DNA of 64,000 nt from Epiperipatus broadwayi. Its lineage: Eukaryota; Onychophora; Udeonychophora; Euonychophora; Peripatidae. The stretch is from NCBI GenBank assembly GCA_028023455.1, contig JAQFVV010012508.1:2539877-2603876 (forward strand). Direction: 5' to 3'. The position numbers were made by a program, and so were the translations under genes. Shown here in pieces: positions 52,871-64,000 of the stretch (positions are counted from its first letter, which is position 1; each line of letters begins with the position of its first letter). The notes below the pieces were generated by a model. It did not search any database and was not told the DNA's origin. It was given only the letters and a program-made list of their open reading frames with translations.

Positions 52871-54800
52871 AGATGGCTTAGAACCAACCTTCACATCTGT
52901 CCCAGTTTCTTTCACAATGTTTGAATTCAAAATAAAATATCTTATATACTTACTTATATACATATAGTATATACATATATAAACCTACATATAAACATAT
53001 GTTTGAGAAATTAATTTTTTTTTATCTATTGTGAGAAAGGAAACAAATTCATTATACACATGAAGTATATATGCATAGGAACATACATATAAACGAATAT
53101 GTTTGTCTATTGGTAGAAATTAATTGTTTTTTTTAATTCATTTAATATCATTAACTAAAAATACTAATTGACTTATAAGACAGACATAATCAAAGATCAA
53201 AATTATATGAGGTCAAAATTGTTGCTAAATGATCGAGTTTGGTCTAATGAAGATAAAATAATAATAATGTTTTGTAATTTGTTTTTGTTTTTTATTAAGT
53301 TGTAACAATAGGTTTTAACTAGCACGAGACAAAGTAGCATTCTTCACTTGGAAATTTACAATTGAACTGACAGCACATAAGTAAAGTTTTTATTTCTTTC
53401 TTAAAGAAAAAAGAAAAAAAACTGTTCAGGTATCTAAAAATAGTAGAATTTTAATAACTGTAGTTTCAGGATAATATAAAATCTTTATGTTGGATAGAAG
53501 GAAACTGGAAAGTTAAAGTTCAATTTATAATTAACAGGAATGAACTAATGACTTAATTTATTCTGCAAACTGGAATTCATTATTATAGAAATAATGGAAA
53601 TGTGAAACTACTAAAAATTAACTGTTTCTTTAATCTATTTTTATATATATTTAAGACACGTTATAAATAACAGTTTATAAAAGGAATCATTACAATGTAT
53701 TCAGGGTAAAGGACCAATGCTGTAGGACCTTCCAAAGCTAGCTTCAATGTCATTATGAAATTATAAAATTTTAAAAGTAACCATCAAAATGTTTATTTGT
53801 GAAATGCTGGTGAAAAACAATCTTCAATGGATTTATATACATTCAGAAGAAATAATTTGTATGTGTTGGTTTTTAACCAAACAGCATGAAATATATAAAT
53901 ATTAACAGAGTTGGCAAACAGGAATGCTATATATGGAGATTGACATTTAAATTTAAACTCTTTACTGTGGGCAAAATGCTTGCTTTCCTCAAGATAAATA
54001 TATTTTATTTTGATTCACGTGAGTTTTTTTTTTTTGCTTTTGTCATTTTTTATTTGAAAGTTTATGTATTGTAATTTTTTATTTTATTGTGCATTCAAGA
54101 TTCATTTTTCAAATTCGATCATCTGCAATTTAAAAATGGAAGCAGTGGATGGATAAATATCATATGTTGATGTATTTTAAAAAAAGGAGTCATAGTCAAT
54201 TAATATGTATTATTTTTAATAAAAGTAAATTTACAGATTACTCTGGAAATTCAACATTGATCCATCAAGGTGACCTCAAGTAAGGTTTTTATATATTTAA
54301 CATTGAGGGCAAACTTTAGGACAAACACAACTATTTTGTTTATTAATAAGTTTTAATAATATTTACTTGTAATTTTGCTTTACTTCTGAGTGCAATTAAC
54401 CTACTGAGTAAATGGTCTTTTTTGCATCTGTTATTAATTTTACTAGGACTTACACACATATATATATATATGGGAGTGGGGCTATATATATATTTAATAA
54501 AAAAAATAGTTATAAATGTATTTACCCTAGCCTAAAAATATCATTCTAATAATTACATTAATGGGGTAGTTTTAGAATTAGTGAACTCTCATTTTGCTTT
54601 TCTTTTGTTTTGTTTTATTTATATATTTAATGAATTATATAGTATAATTTTGTATATAATATACTTCAAATTATTTTGTTTCTGTTGTGTGAAGCCATCA
54701 AGATGATAGAAAAACCATTCTTGATAACCGAATATTTATTTATTTTATTATTTTTTGTTGTAAATATTTATTATATATGTTGTTAATAAATTAAGTTGTT
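52871..54800. other. AT-rich interval, no gene recognised
   Basis: No coding signature. The open frame at 53886-54074 is AT-driven and has no family hallmark. Confidence 0.3.
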
Positions 54801-54809
54801 TAAACCAAT

Positions 54810-54970
54810 CTCTCTGTTTGATCATCACCATCATCATTGTGCATTGATACCACTAGATGTTTGATCATTGCCATCTTCATTGTGCATTTATACCACTAGA
54901 TATTTGGTGATCATCATCATCATTATGTATTGCTCTTATAAATAATTGATCATCATCAGTATTTTTCTAT
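54810..54970. repeat. Short tandem repeat, three units of about 55 bp
   Basis: GATCATCACCATCATCATTG and TACCACTAGAT recur about every 55-65 bp three times, the last unit diverged. Confidence 0.6.
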
Positions 54971-55315
54971 ATCTATGCTTATACATAGGCATATTTGGTT
55001 ATAATTGAATAAGTTCATCCCTGAAGAGAGCTGACTACAAGAACTCCTTGAGTTTGAATTCTGTGGTGTAATGGGGCCTAAAAAGGGAGATGTTATGAAT
55101 ATGCATTAATCAAGGTCATATTGAAATATTGTAAGTAAATTATGAGTTAACATACTAAAAGTAGATGTGATTTGGAACTAGGCATTTCATTGTGACATTT
55201 TTAGCATCCTATTCGAAGGCCTAGGTCTGACAGTAGTGAGATGCGCTCCCTTTGTTATATGCCATTCTTGATTCAGTAACATCTGACACACCCAAATGTG
55301 TCATTGAGTCATGAA
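54971..55315. other. Interval with no clear feature
   Basis: Slightly richer in GC (CGAAGGCCTAGGTCTGACAG near 55214) but no signature recognised. Confidence 0.3.
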
Positions 55316-55319
55316 TTTT

Positions 55320-55735
55320 GGATATGACTTGTTGTAGGTGGGTTGACACATTTCATTCAAATCATCCAACTGCTTAGCCATATTCACGTCATCGTATGGT
55401 GTACCCTGAGGTTCCTTTATAATAGATTCACAGTTAGAGCATTAACTTAAAAATTCAATATTTCCAAGAATCTATGGGTTCAGGTTTGATTCGTATGCTA
55501 TTACTGTCACTGGTCAGGTCAGCAACATCTGAAGAAGAGAAGAGAATAATACCTCTCAAAATATTATGCATATATTAACCTGCGTGCTTTTACTAACAAT
55601 TGAATGTATTTGGAATATTTAAATAAAGTTAAATTTTTCTAAAGACATTCAATACTCATATTAGATTATGAAAATAGTCCAATATATAAATACAACTAAA
55701 ACATCATCATCACAAACCTTCAGGGGAAAAAATGC
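55320..55735 (+). repeat. Family A element with tRNA-like segment
   Basis: On plus: GGTTGACACATTTCATTC, TATGGTGTACCC, then AGTTAGAGCATTAACTTAAAA (tRNA-like A-box end), GGTTCAGGTTTGATTCG (B-box-like), CATCTGAAGAAGAG, CCTCTCAAAA, and the terminal arm ending ACAAACCTTCAGG. It is oriented like the PLE end on minus at 11190-11460. Confidence 0.65.
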
Positions 55736-56222
55736 TTTGATTAAAAGTAAACAACATTTTAAAATTTTATGTGAAACTATAACGCTAGAATTAGAAAATG
55801 ATTGAAAGTAAAAATGCTGACAGTAAATTTGGTTATGAAAACAGGAAGAGGGTGGAGATTTGTAGAATTTGCAATAAACAAAAACTGTATATTATGAATT
55901 CCTTTGAGAAATGTAACCAAAAATAGATATGGAAATATCCAACCAAAACTATAGAAAATTTAAATTGTCTGTTTAACTAGTATTTTAAATCTGAAATATA
56001 TTTGGTAGATTCAACACAGACAGTAATCTTTGATCAACAAGATGTAACATATGTGTTAACAACAACTAATAAAAACGTTAGCATTCATAGCTTGTATTGT
56101 CAACCTTTAGAAATATTCCAATAAATTTAATTCAAAATTTGCAATCACTTATAGGTATTAGTAGACCTTCATGATAATCCAGGGTTGATTAAATTCAGTA
56201 AGAAGGTAAATGATAATTATCA
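55736..56222. other. AT-rich interval
   Basis: No feature recognised. Confidence 0.3.
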
Positions 56223-56331
56223 AACATCACATGATCACTATTCTTTATGCTTACACAAGCTGTTTTCACAGAGACAAAACTTTCCGTACAGTAACGCCAC
56301 TCAGTGCAAGCCAGAGTAATCAATGAATGCC
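56223..56331. repeat. Family D terminus
   Basis: AACATCACATGATCAC, TTATGCTTACACAAGCTG, CAAAACTTTCCGTACAG, CCACTCAGTGCAAGCCAGAG: a complete D left end that stops at AATGAATGCC. Its partner could be the right end at 57300-57405. Confidence 0.65.
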
Positions 56332-56399
56332 TCTGTAAAGATAAATGATACTCTAATAATGGTTTATATATATATAGACAGTTTTAAAAAAAGTAGCAT

Positions 56400-57190
56400 T
56401 TTATCATCAAACTTTTAACTAAGACTCAAGATTAATAAATCTGAAATGAAAAACCAAAAGATACCACTGCCACCATTGCAATAATTCCGGTGAAAGTCAG
56501 CTGACCCAATTTGTGAACTTGCGCTTAATTTCACAACTTTGTGAGCCATATCCCAACCTCAGAATGACGATTCCTATATTCTTAACAATCACTATAATAA
56601 TATGTAGACAAATGGAATCCTGTAGAATATTTTGCTTTGTTGAATAAAGTCCTTTGAAAAGCAAATTTTCAATGAAGACAACGCGCTGTATAAGGAAGAA
56701 AGGCGACGTAAAGATATTTTAAAATAATTCATTTAAAAGAAGTGTCTAGAATTCCATAAAATGATATTAAAATATTAATAGTAATATAAAAATTACCTTA
56801 AACAAAGCTAGAGAAGAAGACAAGTCACAAATGCAATATCTTAAGGAAAACTATTTCAACTCTTAAGTGTCATTTACCAAAACTATCACATCATCGGCAA
56901 AATTTAGATAAATAGTTATTTTTATTTCTTAGCTTTTCACTTCATATAAAACTAGTAAAAAGTTTGGAAAAATGAAATCACTGTGCTATACACACTTATT
57001 AATGCTAATCTTTTTAGTATGATTATGCAATTTCATCCACTAGTACAGAATTTATCAATATCATAGATCTTCATCTTAATATGCAAAGCTTTTATCACCA
57101 CAGAAATGCTTATAGAGTCAAAACCTTTTCCTAATCCATAAACGCAAAGAATAATGGCAAGCTCATGCTCATAGACTCCAACATCTGTTG
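56400..57190 (-). pseudogene. RTE-type LINE reverse-transcriptase fragment, inverted
   Basis: On minus: HELAIILCVYGLGKGFDSIS near 57150-57090 matches the LAFVDYEKAFDS catalytic A box in worn form, and NFADDVIVLVNDT near 56905-56870 is the FADD catalytic C box with both aspartates kept. Stops and frameshifts occur between. It lies between D sequences at 56223-56331 and 57190-57405. Confidence 0.7.
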
Positions 57191-57405
57191 AAATACATAG
57201 AAGTAAAATCCTCTATACAGTAGCGTCACTCAGTGCAAGCCATAGTAATCAATGGATGCAGGAAGGTTTTGTGCACAAACCTTCCTGTATCCATTGACTA
57301 CTCTGGTTTGCACTGAGTGGCACTACTGTATGGAGAGTTTTGCCTATGTATAAACAGTTTGTGTACGCATAAAGAATGGTGATCATGTGATGTTTAGTGG
57401 TTTAA
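57190..57405. repeat. Family D foldback without centre
   Basis: Arms 57208-57276 and 57276-57340 are inverted complements (TACAGTAGCGTCACTCAGTG against CACTGAGTGGCACTACTGTA; GGAAGGTTTTGTGC against GCACAAACCTTCC) with essentially no spacer. The right end continues GGTGATCATGTGATGTTTAG. Confidence 0.75.
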
Positions 57406-57429
57406 TACCAATCCTGCCCATCTGTTGAA

Positions 57430-57976
57430 ATGCTAGTATTTTAAATGGAAAAGTGAAATATGCAATTAAATGTGAAAATAAGAAAGGGTCCGTAAATGAT
57501 GACATTAATATAGGTATCCTAAAAGAAACAGGTAAGAAAATAGATAAATTACTGCAAAGCTATATAAAACTGATAGAATGATTGCAGTTATAATATTAAT
57601 GGTTTCCCCTTTCTTAAATATCTTTATCATGGCTATATTACAAATTATGGACATGCCAATCACTTATTAGTCTTGTACAATATTTTTGCTAACATATCAA
57701 CAGAGAACTTTGGATTCAAATTGATCAAAAGTATAAGCTGTTTTTAAAAGTGATTATGATATAATAGATCATATCAAACAGTAAAAGAAGTTGCAGAAAG
57801 GACTAAGTACAAGTTGCCGTTATGCTTTGCATTTATATTACTATGAAAAGGTATTTGATTCTACAATAATTTTTGCAGTGATTGAGACATGGTGATATTG
57901 TCAAAAACTTATGAACATTTATCAAAATACTACACATGTGACTAGATTGCATGGCCATAAGAAGATTAACACTGAT
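57430..57976 (+). pseudogene. RTE-type LINE reverse-transcriptase fragment
   Basis: On plus: DDINIGILKETGKKIDKLL (57500-57555), DYDIIDHI and KEVAERTKYKLPLCFAFI (about 57745-57838), then YYEKVFDSTIIFAVIETW (catalytic A box, 57837-57892) and NIYQNTTHVTRLHGHKK. Order and spacing match RTE-type reverse transcriptases. Stops and frameshifts interrupt it. It is cut at 57976 by a D insertion and resumes at 58425. Confidence 0.75.
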
Positions 57977-57988
57977 AAGGGTGAATAA

Positions 57989-58412
57989 AAGTGACAAACT
58001 CTCTATACAGTAGTGCCTCCCAGTGCAAGCCAGAGTAATCAATGGATGCAAGATTTGTGCATAAAATTCCCATCTAGTGCCTACTCATCCAACATCCCCA
58101 GACTAGTTTTTAGCTTGTAGCTTTCATCATTTTGAGGAGATTTGGATTTTGAGAGCACTCTAAATCTTGGTATCTAATGCAACTCTCCAGCAGCCATTTT
58201 TTTTTATCTTTTTAGTTAACAATAGAGCTATGAATACAAAATGAAAACATTTACAACCCAAGCTGATTCACTTATATAGTCATATAAATCTGAATTCAGT
58301 TCAATATCTATACAATGAATACTATGGCTTGCAATAGGTGACACTACTGTAGGAAGAGCTGGTCAGTTTTAACATCTTGTGTAAGCATAGAAAATGGTAA
58401 TCATGTGATGTT
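57989..58412 (-). mobile_element. Family D element inserted into RTE, with target-site duplication
   Basis: AAGGGTGAATAA (57977-57988) and AAGGTTGAATAA (58413-58424) flank the 424-bp element. Minus-strand order: the D end AACATCACATGATTACC, then the left terminus, the interior with GGTTAACAATAGAGC-type sequence and a worn hammerhead region (58155-58085: ATGATGA, AGCT/AGCT stem, AAAAACTAGTC, TGGGG), then the other terminus. The LINE reading resumes after the right duplication. Confidence 0.8.
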
Positions 58413-58424
58413 AAGGTTGAATAA

Positions 58425-58577
58425 CAAGGTAATTCCTGTTTCCAGGATTTTTTATTACAGTATTTTGAAAATTAAACTGCTGAAATGAAAATTAAATGGA
58501 GATTATTTAATCCATCTAGAGTTTTATAAATGATATGGTTGTTTTTGCAAATAATGTTTTAGAATATCAGGCAATAT
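58425..58577 (+). pseudogene. RTE reverse-transcriptase continuation
   Basis: LNGDYLIHLEF then, after a frameshift, INDMVVFANNVLEYQAI. This corresponds to the catalytic C box and downstream stretch seen as FSDDVVVFASNALELQEM in the copy at 18026-18830. Here the two aspartates have become ND. It ends where an inverted RTE tail begins. Confidence 0.65.
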
Positions 58578-58850
58578 CATCGTCATCATCAACAACCATT
58601 ATCAATCCACCACAGGATGAAGGTCTCTGCAAGTTCAATCCATCTTTTCCGATCTTTAGCGTCTCTTCTCCACATCACCCCTGCACACTTTCTTATTTCA
58701 TCCATCCATCTCACATGTGGTCTCTTTCTGGGTCTTTTACAATCTCTTGGAATCCAGTTTAAGATTTCAATTGTCCATCTATTATCATCTCTTCTAGCAA
58801 TATATCCAGTCCAACTCCACTTCAGACTTTTAATTTTTTCAATGAGCTAT
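58578..58850 (-). pseudogene. RTE-type LINE 3' end, inverted, joined to the plus-strand fragment
   Basis: On minus it reads ...RRDDNRWTIEILNWIPRDCK, RPRKRPHVRWMDEIRKCAG, VMWRRDAKDRKRWIELAET, with the GAT tail at 58575-58590 (read as ATC). The plus fragment ends exactly where this tail starts, so plus and minus RTE pieces sit head to head. Twin priming is a known way for LINEs to make such inversions, but the tail placement here fits two events better. Confidence 0.7.
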
Positions 58851-59065
58851 TAAATTAATGCAAGAAAACGAGTCTAAAAATAAATAATAAAATGGATAAA
58901 GACATTTTTTTTAAAAATAAAAAATAAAATCAAAATTGTTAATAACAAATTAGAAATAAACAACTACAAATAATATGATGAAATTGTTATTACAGATGGA
59001 AACGTCTTTATTATTTATTAAATTAAATTTAAATGGGGTGCTTTTGATAGAAAATATATATATAT
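58851..59065. other. AT-rich interval
   Basis: Possibly worn RTE sequence near 58960-59050 (AATTGTTATTACAGATGGAAACG resembles the GNIMDG region). Not reliable. Confidence 0.3.
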
Positions 59066-62000
59066 TGTAACGGGATATATATATATATGCCTTACATTTA
59101 AATTCTAATACTTAATGTTTTTGTAAATATCTAATACTGAATTAAATACATAAACGTTCAAAATGCACAAATAATGAATTATTAATTTATTAATGTTTGA
59201 TTTAAATATCGAAATAAAATAAGCTTTAAAAAAATTATAGAATCGAAACAAAGATTCTAATCTTTAAATAAAATATAATAAAAAAACCTTTTGATTTTAA
59301 AAATAACAGAGTTTTAATCTTAAAAATAAAAATTACAAACAGATCCTTAGGGCAAAATGACCATTGAAAAGATGATTACGAAATAGATAAGAGTTCCCGC
59401 TCAAAGATATAGGCACAGACCTCAGTAGAAAACCCAAAATCTTACCTAGCCACAAACCCAAAATCTACTTGGACACAAACCCAGTAAACCAATAAAATAC
59501 AGACATGAAATATGTTTGATCGATCTGTGCATTCCAGAGATAAGATGCCTCAGGACTATAAAAGGAAAATCCAAAAGAAATAATTAATTAGAGAGAATCA
59601 GAAAATTAAAACTTTAAATTCAATTGTCTTTGATGAAAGTAAAAAAATTTTAAAAAGCTATTGTCGCCATCACTAAGAATGTAATCAGCATCAACGGGCT
59701 TCCTTCGGTTTGGCCAGCCGAAGGCAGCCTTCATCTCCACGGATCCCAGAATTGAACCATTGGAACCGTCTTCATAAAGCATCATAAGTCTTCAGAAATC
59801 GACATCGTCTGCAAGAAATGGCCCTTGCATAAATTAGATCTTCATCGCGGACAAAGGAAGGTATAAATTTATAAATGATAAAACTAAATATAAACTCTCT
59901 TAAATTTAAAATCTTTGAACTTTATTTGTTTCTAAAAATGAACTATAAACTTTCTCTCTGGAGCAAAACTGAACTTTATTTCTTATTTTTTTAAATCTTG
60001 CAATGTTAAAAAGTCATAGCTAAAGTTTTAAACGTAATCTCTTAAAATATGTATTGTATTTTTTTTATTTTTATTTATTCATGCTAAAAAGATCTGTTTG
60101 TAATAGGGCAGGGGTTTGCTATTGCAAACGAATTTAAAGATAGAAAACACATCGTTATTTGTGCATTATTGAATTTAAAAGAAAAGTAAGTTAAATAATA
60201 TTTGTAGTAAAAAAATAAGTTAAATATAATGTGTCATTTTAAAATGATTTTAAAACCTTAAACTAAAGATTTTTTTTTTTTAGAATTAAATTAATAAATG
60301 ATTTAAATGTTGGTTGAGTGTAGATGGCTACTAGACTTGTTTAAATATATATTAGTTTTAAAGGGGTTTTGATTTCGGACTATACTGGTGGAGAGATATA
60401 TGGACATTTATATCAATGTAATGTGAAGTGTGTTAGCACCTAGGGCGATGAGTCCAACTGAATGCATGACCCCAAAGAGGTAGTCATACTGTTGAAATGG
60501 ACTCAGATGTATTTCTTGTGCCATTGACCCATTCCAGCTCTATGGATTGGGAGGATAAGCATGGCAAGATAGACCGCTCTCCCATCCATACGAAGTGTTA
60601 TTTTTATTATATTACATGCATGATTCCTTCACCAGACAGATGTCCATTTCCTGTACTGGATGAAGAACATGTTTTCTTCAATAATATCACACTGTTCAGA
60701 TGCACATTCCTGTCAGTGTGATTCTCTGCTAACATGTTCACATTGCATTGGTTGCTGATATATATCTGGAAGCGAGAATTGGTGTGGCTGTGGACTTTTA
60801 GCCTGGAATAAAATGTTTGAAAGTCTTTCAAGTGTGTCGTCTGGGTAGCTAATCTATACTCAACATTTTTAAGATTAAAAATAAAAGTTAAAATAAATAA
60901 AATAATAGTAAATGGTAATGAAACAAACATAATTTTTTTTATATAATCATTTTTCAAGTTTGTGTGTCGTCAATTATATATATACGTGAATAAAATCTTT
61001 TTGTGTTATTAATACTGACAGTGATTGCTTTTATTATTCTTTATTATTAAAAATATATTTTAATAAGTATATTAAGTTTCCATGTCTACTTGAGCTAGTG
61101 ACTAGGGCTGGCGGTCATGATCTTAACAGTGCGTATCTGTCTACTCTATAAATTTTCTAAGTTCAAATGCTTAGTGGCGCCCTGTATGGCAGATATGGTA
61201 AGACTGGATATTTCACTTCTTTTCCCGACTGTTATAATATATATTGTGCCAAGGCCAATTTGGCACATGTATCTAAAATAATTTTGTCTAAAAAAATTAT
61301 TAAAATAAAAAAAAAAATCTTTCGTAAAAGAGTTTGAAATAAAAGATTAAAAGTGGGAAGGGGGTTTTCTTACAGTCAAATTAAAAGTGTTATAAAAGAA
61401 AGTAAAGTTTTTCTAAATTAGTATTCGTAAAAATAAGTAATTTAAAATTAAAAAAAATATATAAATCTCTTTTCATTCAAGCTTATTATAATAAATTATA
61501 TATGTGCGTGCGAGTGTAAATAAATGTATGCATGTTAGAATAATATTTAAATATATATATATGTAAATGAAAGTTAAAAAAGAAATTATATTTGGAAAAC
61601 ACAGCGATGGCTATTAAGTTAAATAAAGATTTAAAAAAACCACACCAGCAGTGGGCTACTGATTAAAGATATAAAAACAATACGTTTATGAAAGCCACTA
61701 CTAATTAAACAATCATCAAAAACACGTTGTCATAGGATTAATTACCAGTGGAATTTTGACAACACCTATTGCACCTATTGCCGGAGGATATTAAAATGAA
61801 AACAATTCGGATACATAAATAACCAGATTTTTTTATCAGTTTTCAGTTTTTTCAGTCTAGTTTGCAGTGACAATCTTGTTTCAGTTGAGATAACAGTGCA
61901 TTTCTATTATGTATTCAGAAACAAAAATGCATTGTTGAGCAGCTTTTGGAAATATACGCTCATGCTTCAGCCTTTTTAGTCCAATAAGATCATCAAAACC

Positions 62001-62826
62001 TGCCTGTGAAATAATGTCTGCATAACAACTCAGAAATCCTCCGTCAAACATTCAACTGTCTTCAAGAATAAAGCCAATAGATTCGCATAAAATCTCTTCA
62101 AGAAACATCCAAATCTAACTAGTTAGATATAATCCATCAGAAGCAGCAGAAGCAGCCAACAACAAGCAATATCCACATTCCAAAAATCCTAGGTAAACAT
62201 TTATTTATTATCATTTATACGTAGTAGCCACCGCTGTAATTCGTCAATCCTACCAAGTAAAGTAATTTGAACTCTTAAGCATGCATAAAATGAACTATTG
62301 ATGTGTGTGTGTGTAAATGTGAGATAATTTAACGATGTCACATATTATTTATGCTTTTCACCAGATATGTGTTATAATGTGTTACTTTAAAAATATGCAT
62401 GTGTTAAATTAGATTTATAAAGATGTTTAAATTTAGTCAATTAATGTTGAGTAATAAATTATCTTTAAACTTAATTAATGTTAATTAAAATAAAATGTCT
62501 TCAAACTTAAACTTTATTTGTCGGTCAATTCTTTTTACCAACCTTTTTATTAATTCTTTCCACCACTAATTTTGTATAATTTTGTTATTGAATTAAAATT
62601 AGACTGAGCTAGTTTTAGGGAATGTTTCGAGCGCTGGATTATGAGCCTACTGCCCTAATACGTTAGTCATCAGACGAGCTGGCACCCTGGGGTTTACCCC
62701 AAAACAAATAAAGTATTTGGATAATAGGGGTTTGAATCTAGCAGCCGAGATGGGCCATTGTTGATAGTTAAAGCTATCAATAAGATCTCCCATTTTGCTC
62801 GAACGTGCCGGTTCGTCCCCGTAACA
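59066..62826. other. Possible LTR-type element bounded by TGTAACGGG and CCCCGTAACA
   Basis: TGTAACGGG at 59066 and CCCCGTAACA ending at 62826 are imperfect inverted ends starting TG and ending CA, as in Ty3/gypsy-type LTRs. A TATA-box-like CTATAAAAGG lies at 59557, and an AATAAA lies at 62706 near GC-richer terminal sequence. No gag, protease, reverse transcriptase or integrase signature was found between, and flanks do not duplicate clearly, so I hold this loosely. Two unrelated half-elements would also explain it. Confidence 0.3.
60430..60730 (+). other. Cluster of stable hairpins in less AT-rich sequence
   Basis: Four consecutive potential hairpins: GAGTCCA with TGGACTC (about 60449-60503, inner ATGAC/GTCAT); TATGGATTGGGAG with CTCCCATCCATA (about 60540-60592); GAAGAACATG with TTTTCTTC (about 60661-60680); TCACACTG with CAGTGTGA (about 60687-60722). 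The overlapping plus open frame (60497-60721) has no known signature. Structured RNA, or hairpins inside an unrecognised repeat, are both possible. Confidence 0.35.
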
Positions 62827-63045
62827 TTTATAAGATTATAAATGTATTAGGAAGGAGTTTGAAACTGGCCAAAACTTATATGTACGTGTAAGTAAGTGGT
62901 TTCAGTGGTTCAACCTGGTACAATATATATATATGTATAATTCAAATTTGCGGATGTTTGTTCATCTGGGTAGTGATATTCTTTCTTTTTTTCTTTATAA
63001 CCTAATATTTGAATTACAGGTATTCTTCATATACCTGGAGCCTAA
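62827..63045. other. AT-rich interval
   Basis: No feature recognised. Confidence 0.3.
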
Positions 63046-63049
63046 TTAT

Positions 63050-63312
63050 AAATGTAGGGGATTTGAACTCAGACTTTCAAGGACCCATCAACTATCCACA
63101 CTATCTTATACCACTGATACACATGACCACACATGTAGAAAAGATAAATAACCACCAATATACATATTTCGTGCACAAAATACATATATTGGTGATTATT
63201 TATCTTTTCTACATGTGTGTGGTCATGTGTATCAGTGGTATGAGATAGTGTGGATAGTTGATGAGTGCTTGAAAGTCCGAGTTCAAGTCCCTTATATTTA
63301 TAACCCAATGCT
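63050..63312. repeat. Family F foldback
   Basis: The left arm from GGGGATTTGAACTCAGAC (63057) is mirrored by the right arm ending GTCCGAGTTCAAGTCCC (63291). The centre near 63172 retains half of the hammerhead 3' side (CGTGCACAAAATACATATAT, TTGGTGATTATTTATC) but the CTGATGA core is deleted. T-arm-like sequence lies at both ends, pointing outward. Confidence 0.8.
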
Positions 63313-64000
63313 AAATGCATTTTCAATTAAGTGAAGTTTACCATAATCAGCAAACATTTGCAAATTTGAGTTACAAATACAAACAAAGGGAAGAATTAAT
63401 GTTATATATATGTGTGCATATTTTAAATGGAAGAAATGTGATTTATTAGTATTTGCATTGGGATCTGAGACTTGAATGCTAAAAAGGCAATGCAGATATT
63501 TCAGGACACACATACAAAAACGTATTGGAAAATACACCTTTACACTGCCCCTCAAAATTCATTGTTAACCAAGAATATCATATGCATAATGTTGTTTATG
63601 GGGGGGGGGGAAACTGGCCAGTTACTCCTGCTAAAAAATTACACTATAAATTGGGAATAGTACATTTAAAAAAATAATTTATTGAGTATAGTATATATAA
63701 AAATTAAAAAAATCCTTAACATGCATTATATGCTTGTGTAAACTGTGTTGCATTATATAGTTATTCACTTAAAATATGTATTTATGATAGTGCAACTTAA
63801 ATCTATGTAAACCCCCAGCTCCCACATAGTTTAAAGTTGTTACTTCCTGTAATCATTCTCCAATCAGCATTATTCAGTTTGGTTTCCAAGATCAAAGATT
63901 TTCTTGATTTTTTTTGTGGTCATATTCCTTGTTACGGTGGCTAAATAGAACTCTATTAAAAAAAGTTTAATATCATTGGGAAAAACAATGCATGTTTTCA
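63313..64000. other. AT-rich interval to window end
   Basis: No gene recognised. G-run at 63600-63611. Confidence 0.3.

Noticed and set aside
53886-54074. 62-residue open frame MKYININRVGK...
   Set aside because: AT-driven frame without signature or repeat relation; not distinguishable from chance.
60607-60957. 116-residue minus open frame as a host gene
   Set aside because: No recognisable domain, an AT-rich hydrophobic start typical of this DNA, and it overlaps a set of hairpins.

Overview
This window reads as repeat-dominated, non-coding DNA from an AT-rich invertebrate animal. I found no host protein-coding exon I would defend, no rRNA, no ordinary tRNA gene, no CRISPR array and no bacterial features. 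The animal assignment rests on the mobile-element mix: Penelope-like elements (PLEs) with GIY-YIG endonucleases, RTE-type and other LINEs, a tRNA-derived SINE with target-site duplications, and a hAT transposon with a BED-finger remnant. A mollusc, cnidarian or similar genome would fit, but the sequence alone does not settle the phylum. Family letters (A, D, E, F, G, H, J, LINE-Z) are my own labels.

Layout. 1-745: two head-to-tail units of family F, each with a hammerhead-ribozyme-like motif. 1.0-6.0 kb: LINE-Z tail, D and G foldbacks, an F foldback, an RTE 3' end. 8.0-9.4 kb: foldback H and a 65-bp minisatellite. 10.9-12.9 kb: a foldback and two PLE copies (family A). 13.6-15.7 kb: zinc-knuckle LINE debris, SINEs, a D element. 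16.8-18.8 kb: two RTE-type fragments. 20.3-24.9 kb: F, G, A and other foldbacks, plus an RTE copy whose reverse-transcriptase segment is tandemly amplified. 25.2-28.7 kb: E repeats, a D element carrying LINE-Z in both arms, a 0.6-kb foldback. 30.5-31.6 kb: a 1.05-kb F palindrome. 34-41.3 kb: nested foldbacks and SINEs. 41.8-43.2 kb: a PLE with an inverted duplicate of its own end. 43.7-46.3 kb: minisatellite, RTE, F foldback, LINE-Z. 47.8-48.2 kb: hAT element. 49-52.9 kb: D, PLE fragment, SINE, tandemly amplified LINE endonuclease segment, A. 55.3-58.9 kb: A, then RTE fragments in both orientations interleaved with D. 59-62.8 kb: possible LTR-type termini. 63.05-63.3 kb: another F foldback.

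Main theme. Several unrelated repeat families (F, D and E clearly; A, G and H partly) carry hammerhead-like cores (CTGANGA, hairpin, GAAA). In F, D and E a two-part stem I with an internal loop can be drawn, and in E its sequence differs completely from D while pairing is kept. Most of these families are also large inverted repeats. Where insertion junctions are legible, D and A elements have 12-18 bp target-site duplications, pointing to retrotransposition rather than DNA transposition. Hammerheads are known in PLE terminal repeats and in retrozymes, so I read much of the window as a graveyard of ribozyme-bearing non-autonomous retroelements driven by PLE or LINE machinery. Their inverted-repeat form and the tRNA-like segment in family A are the parts most worth following up.
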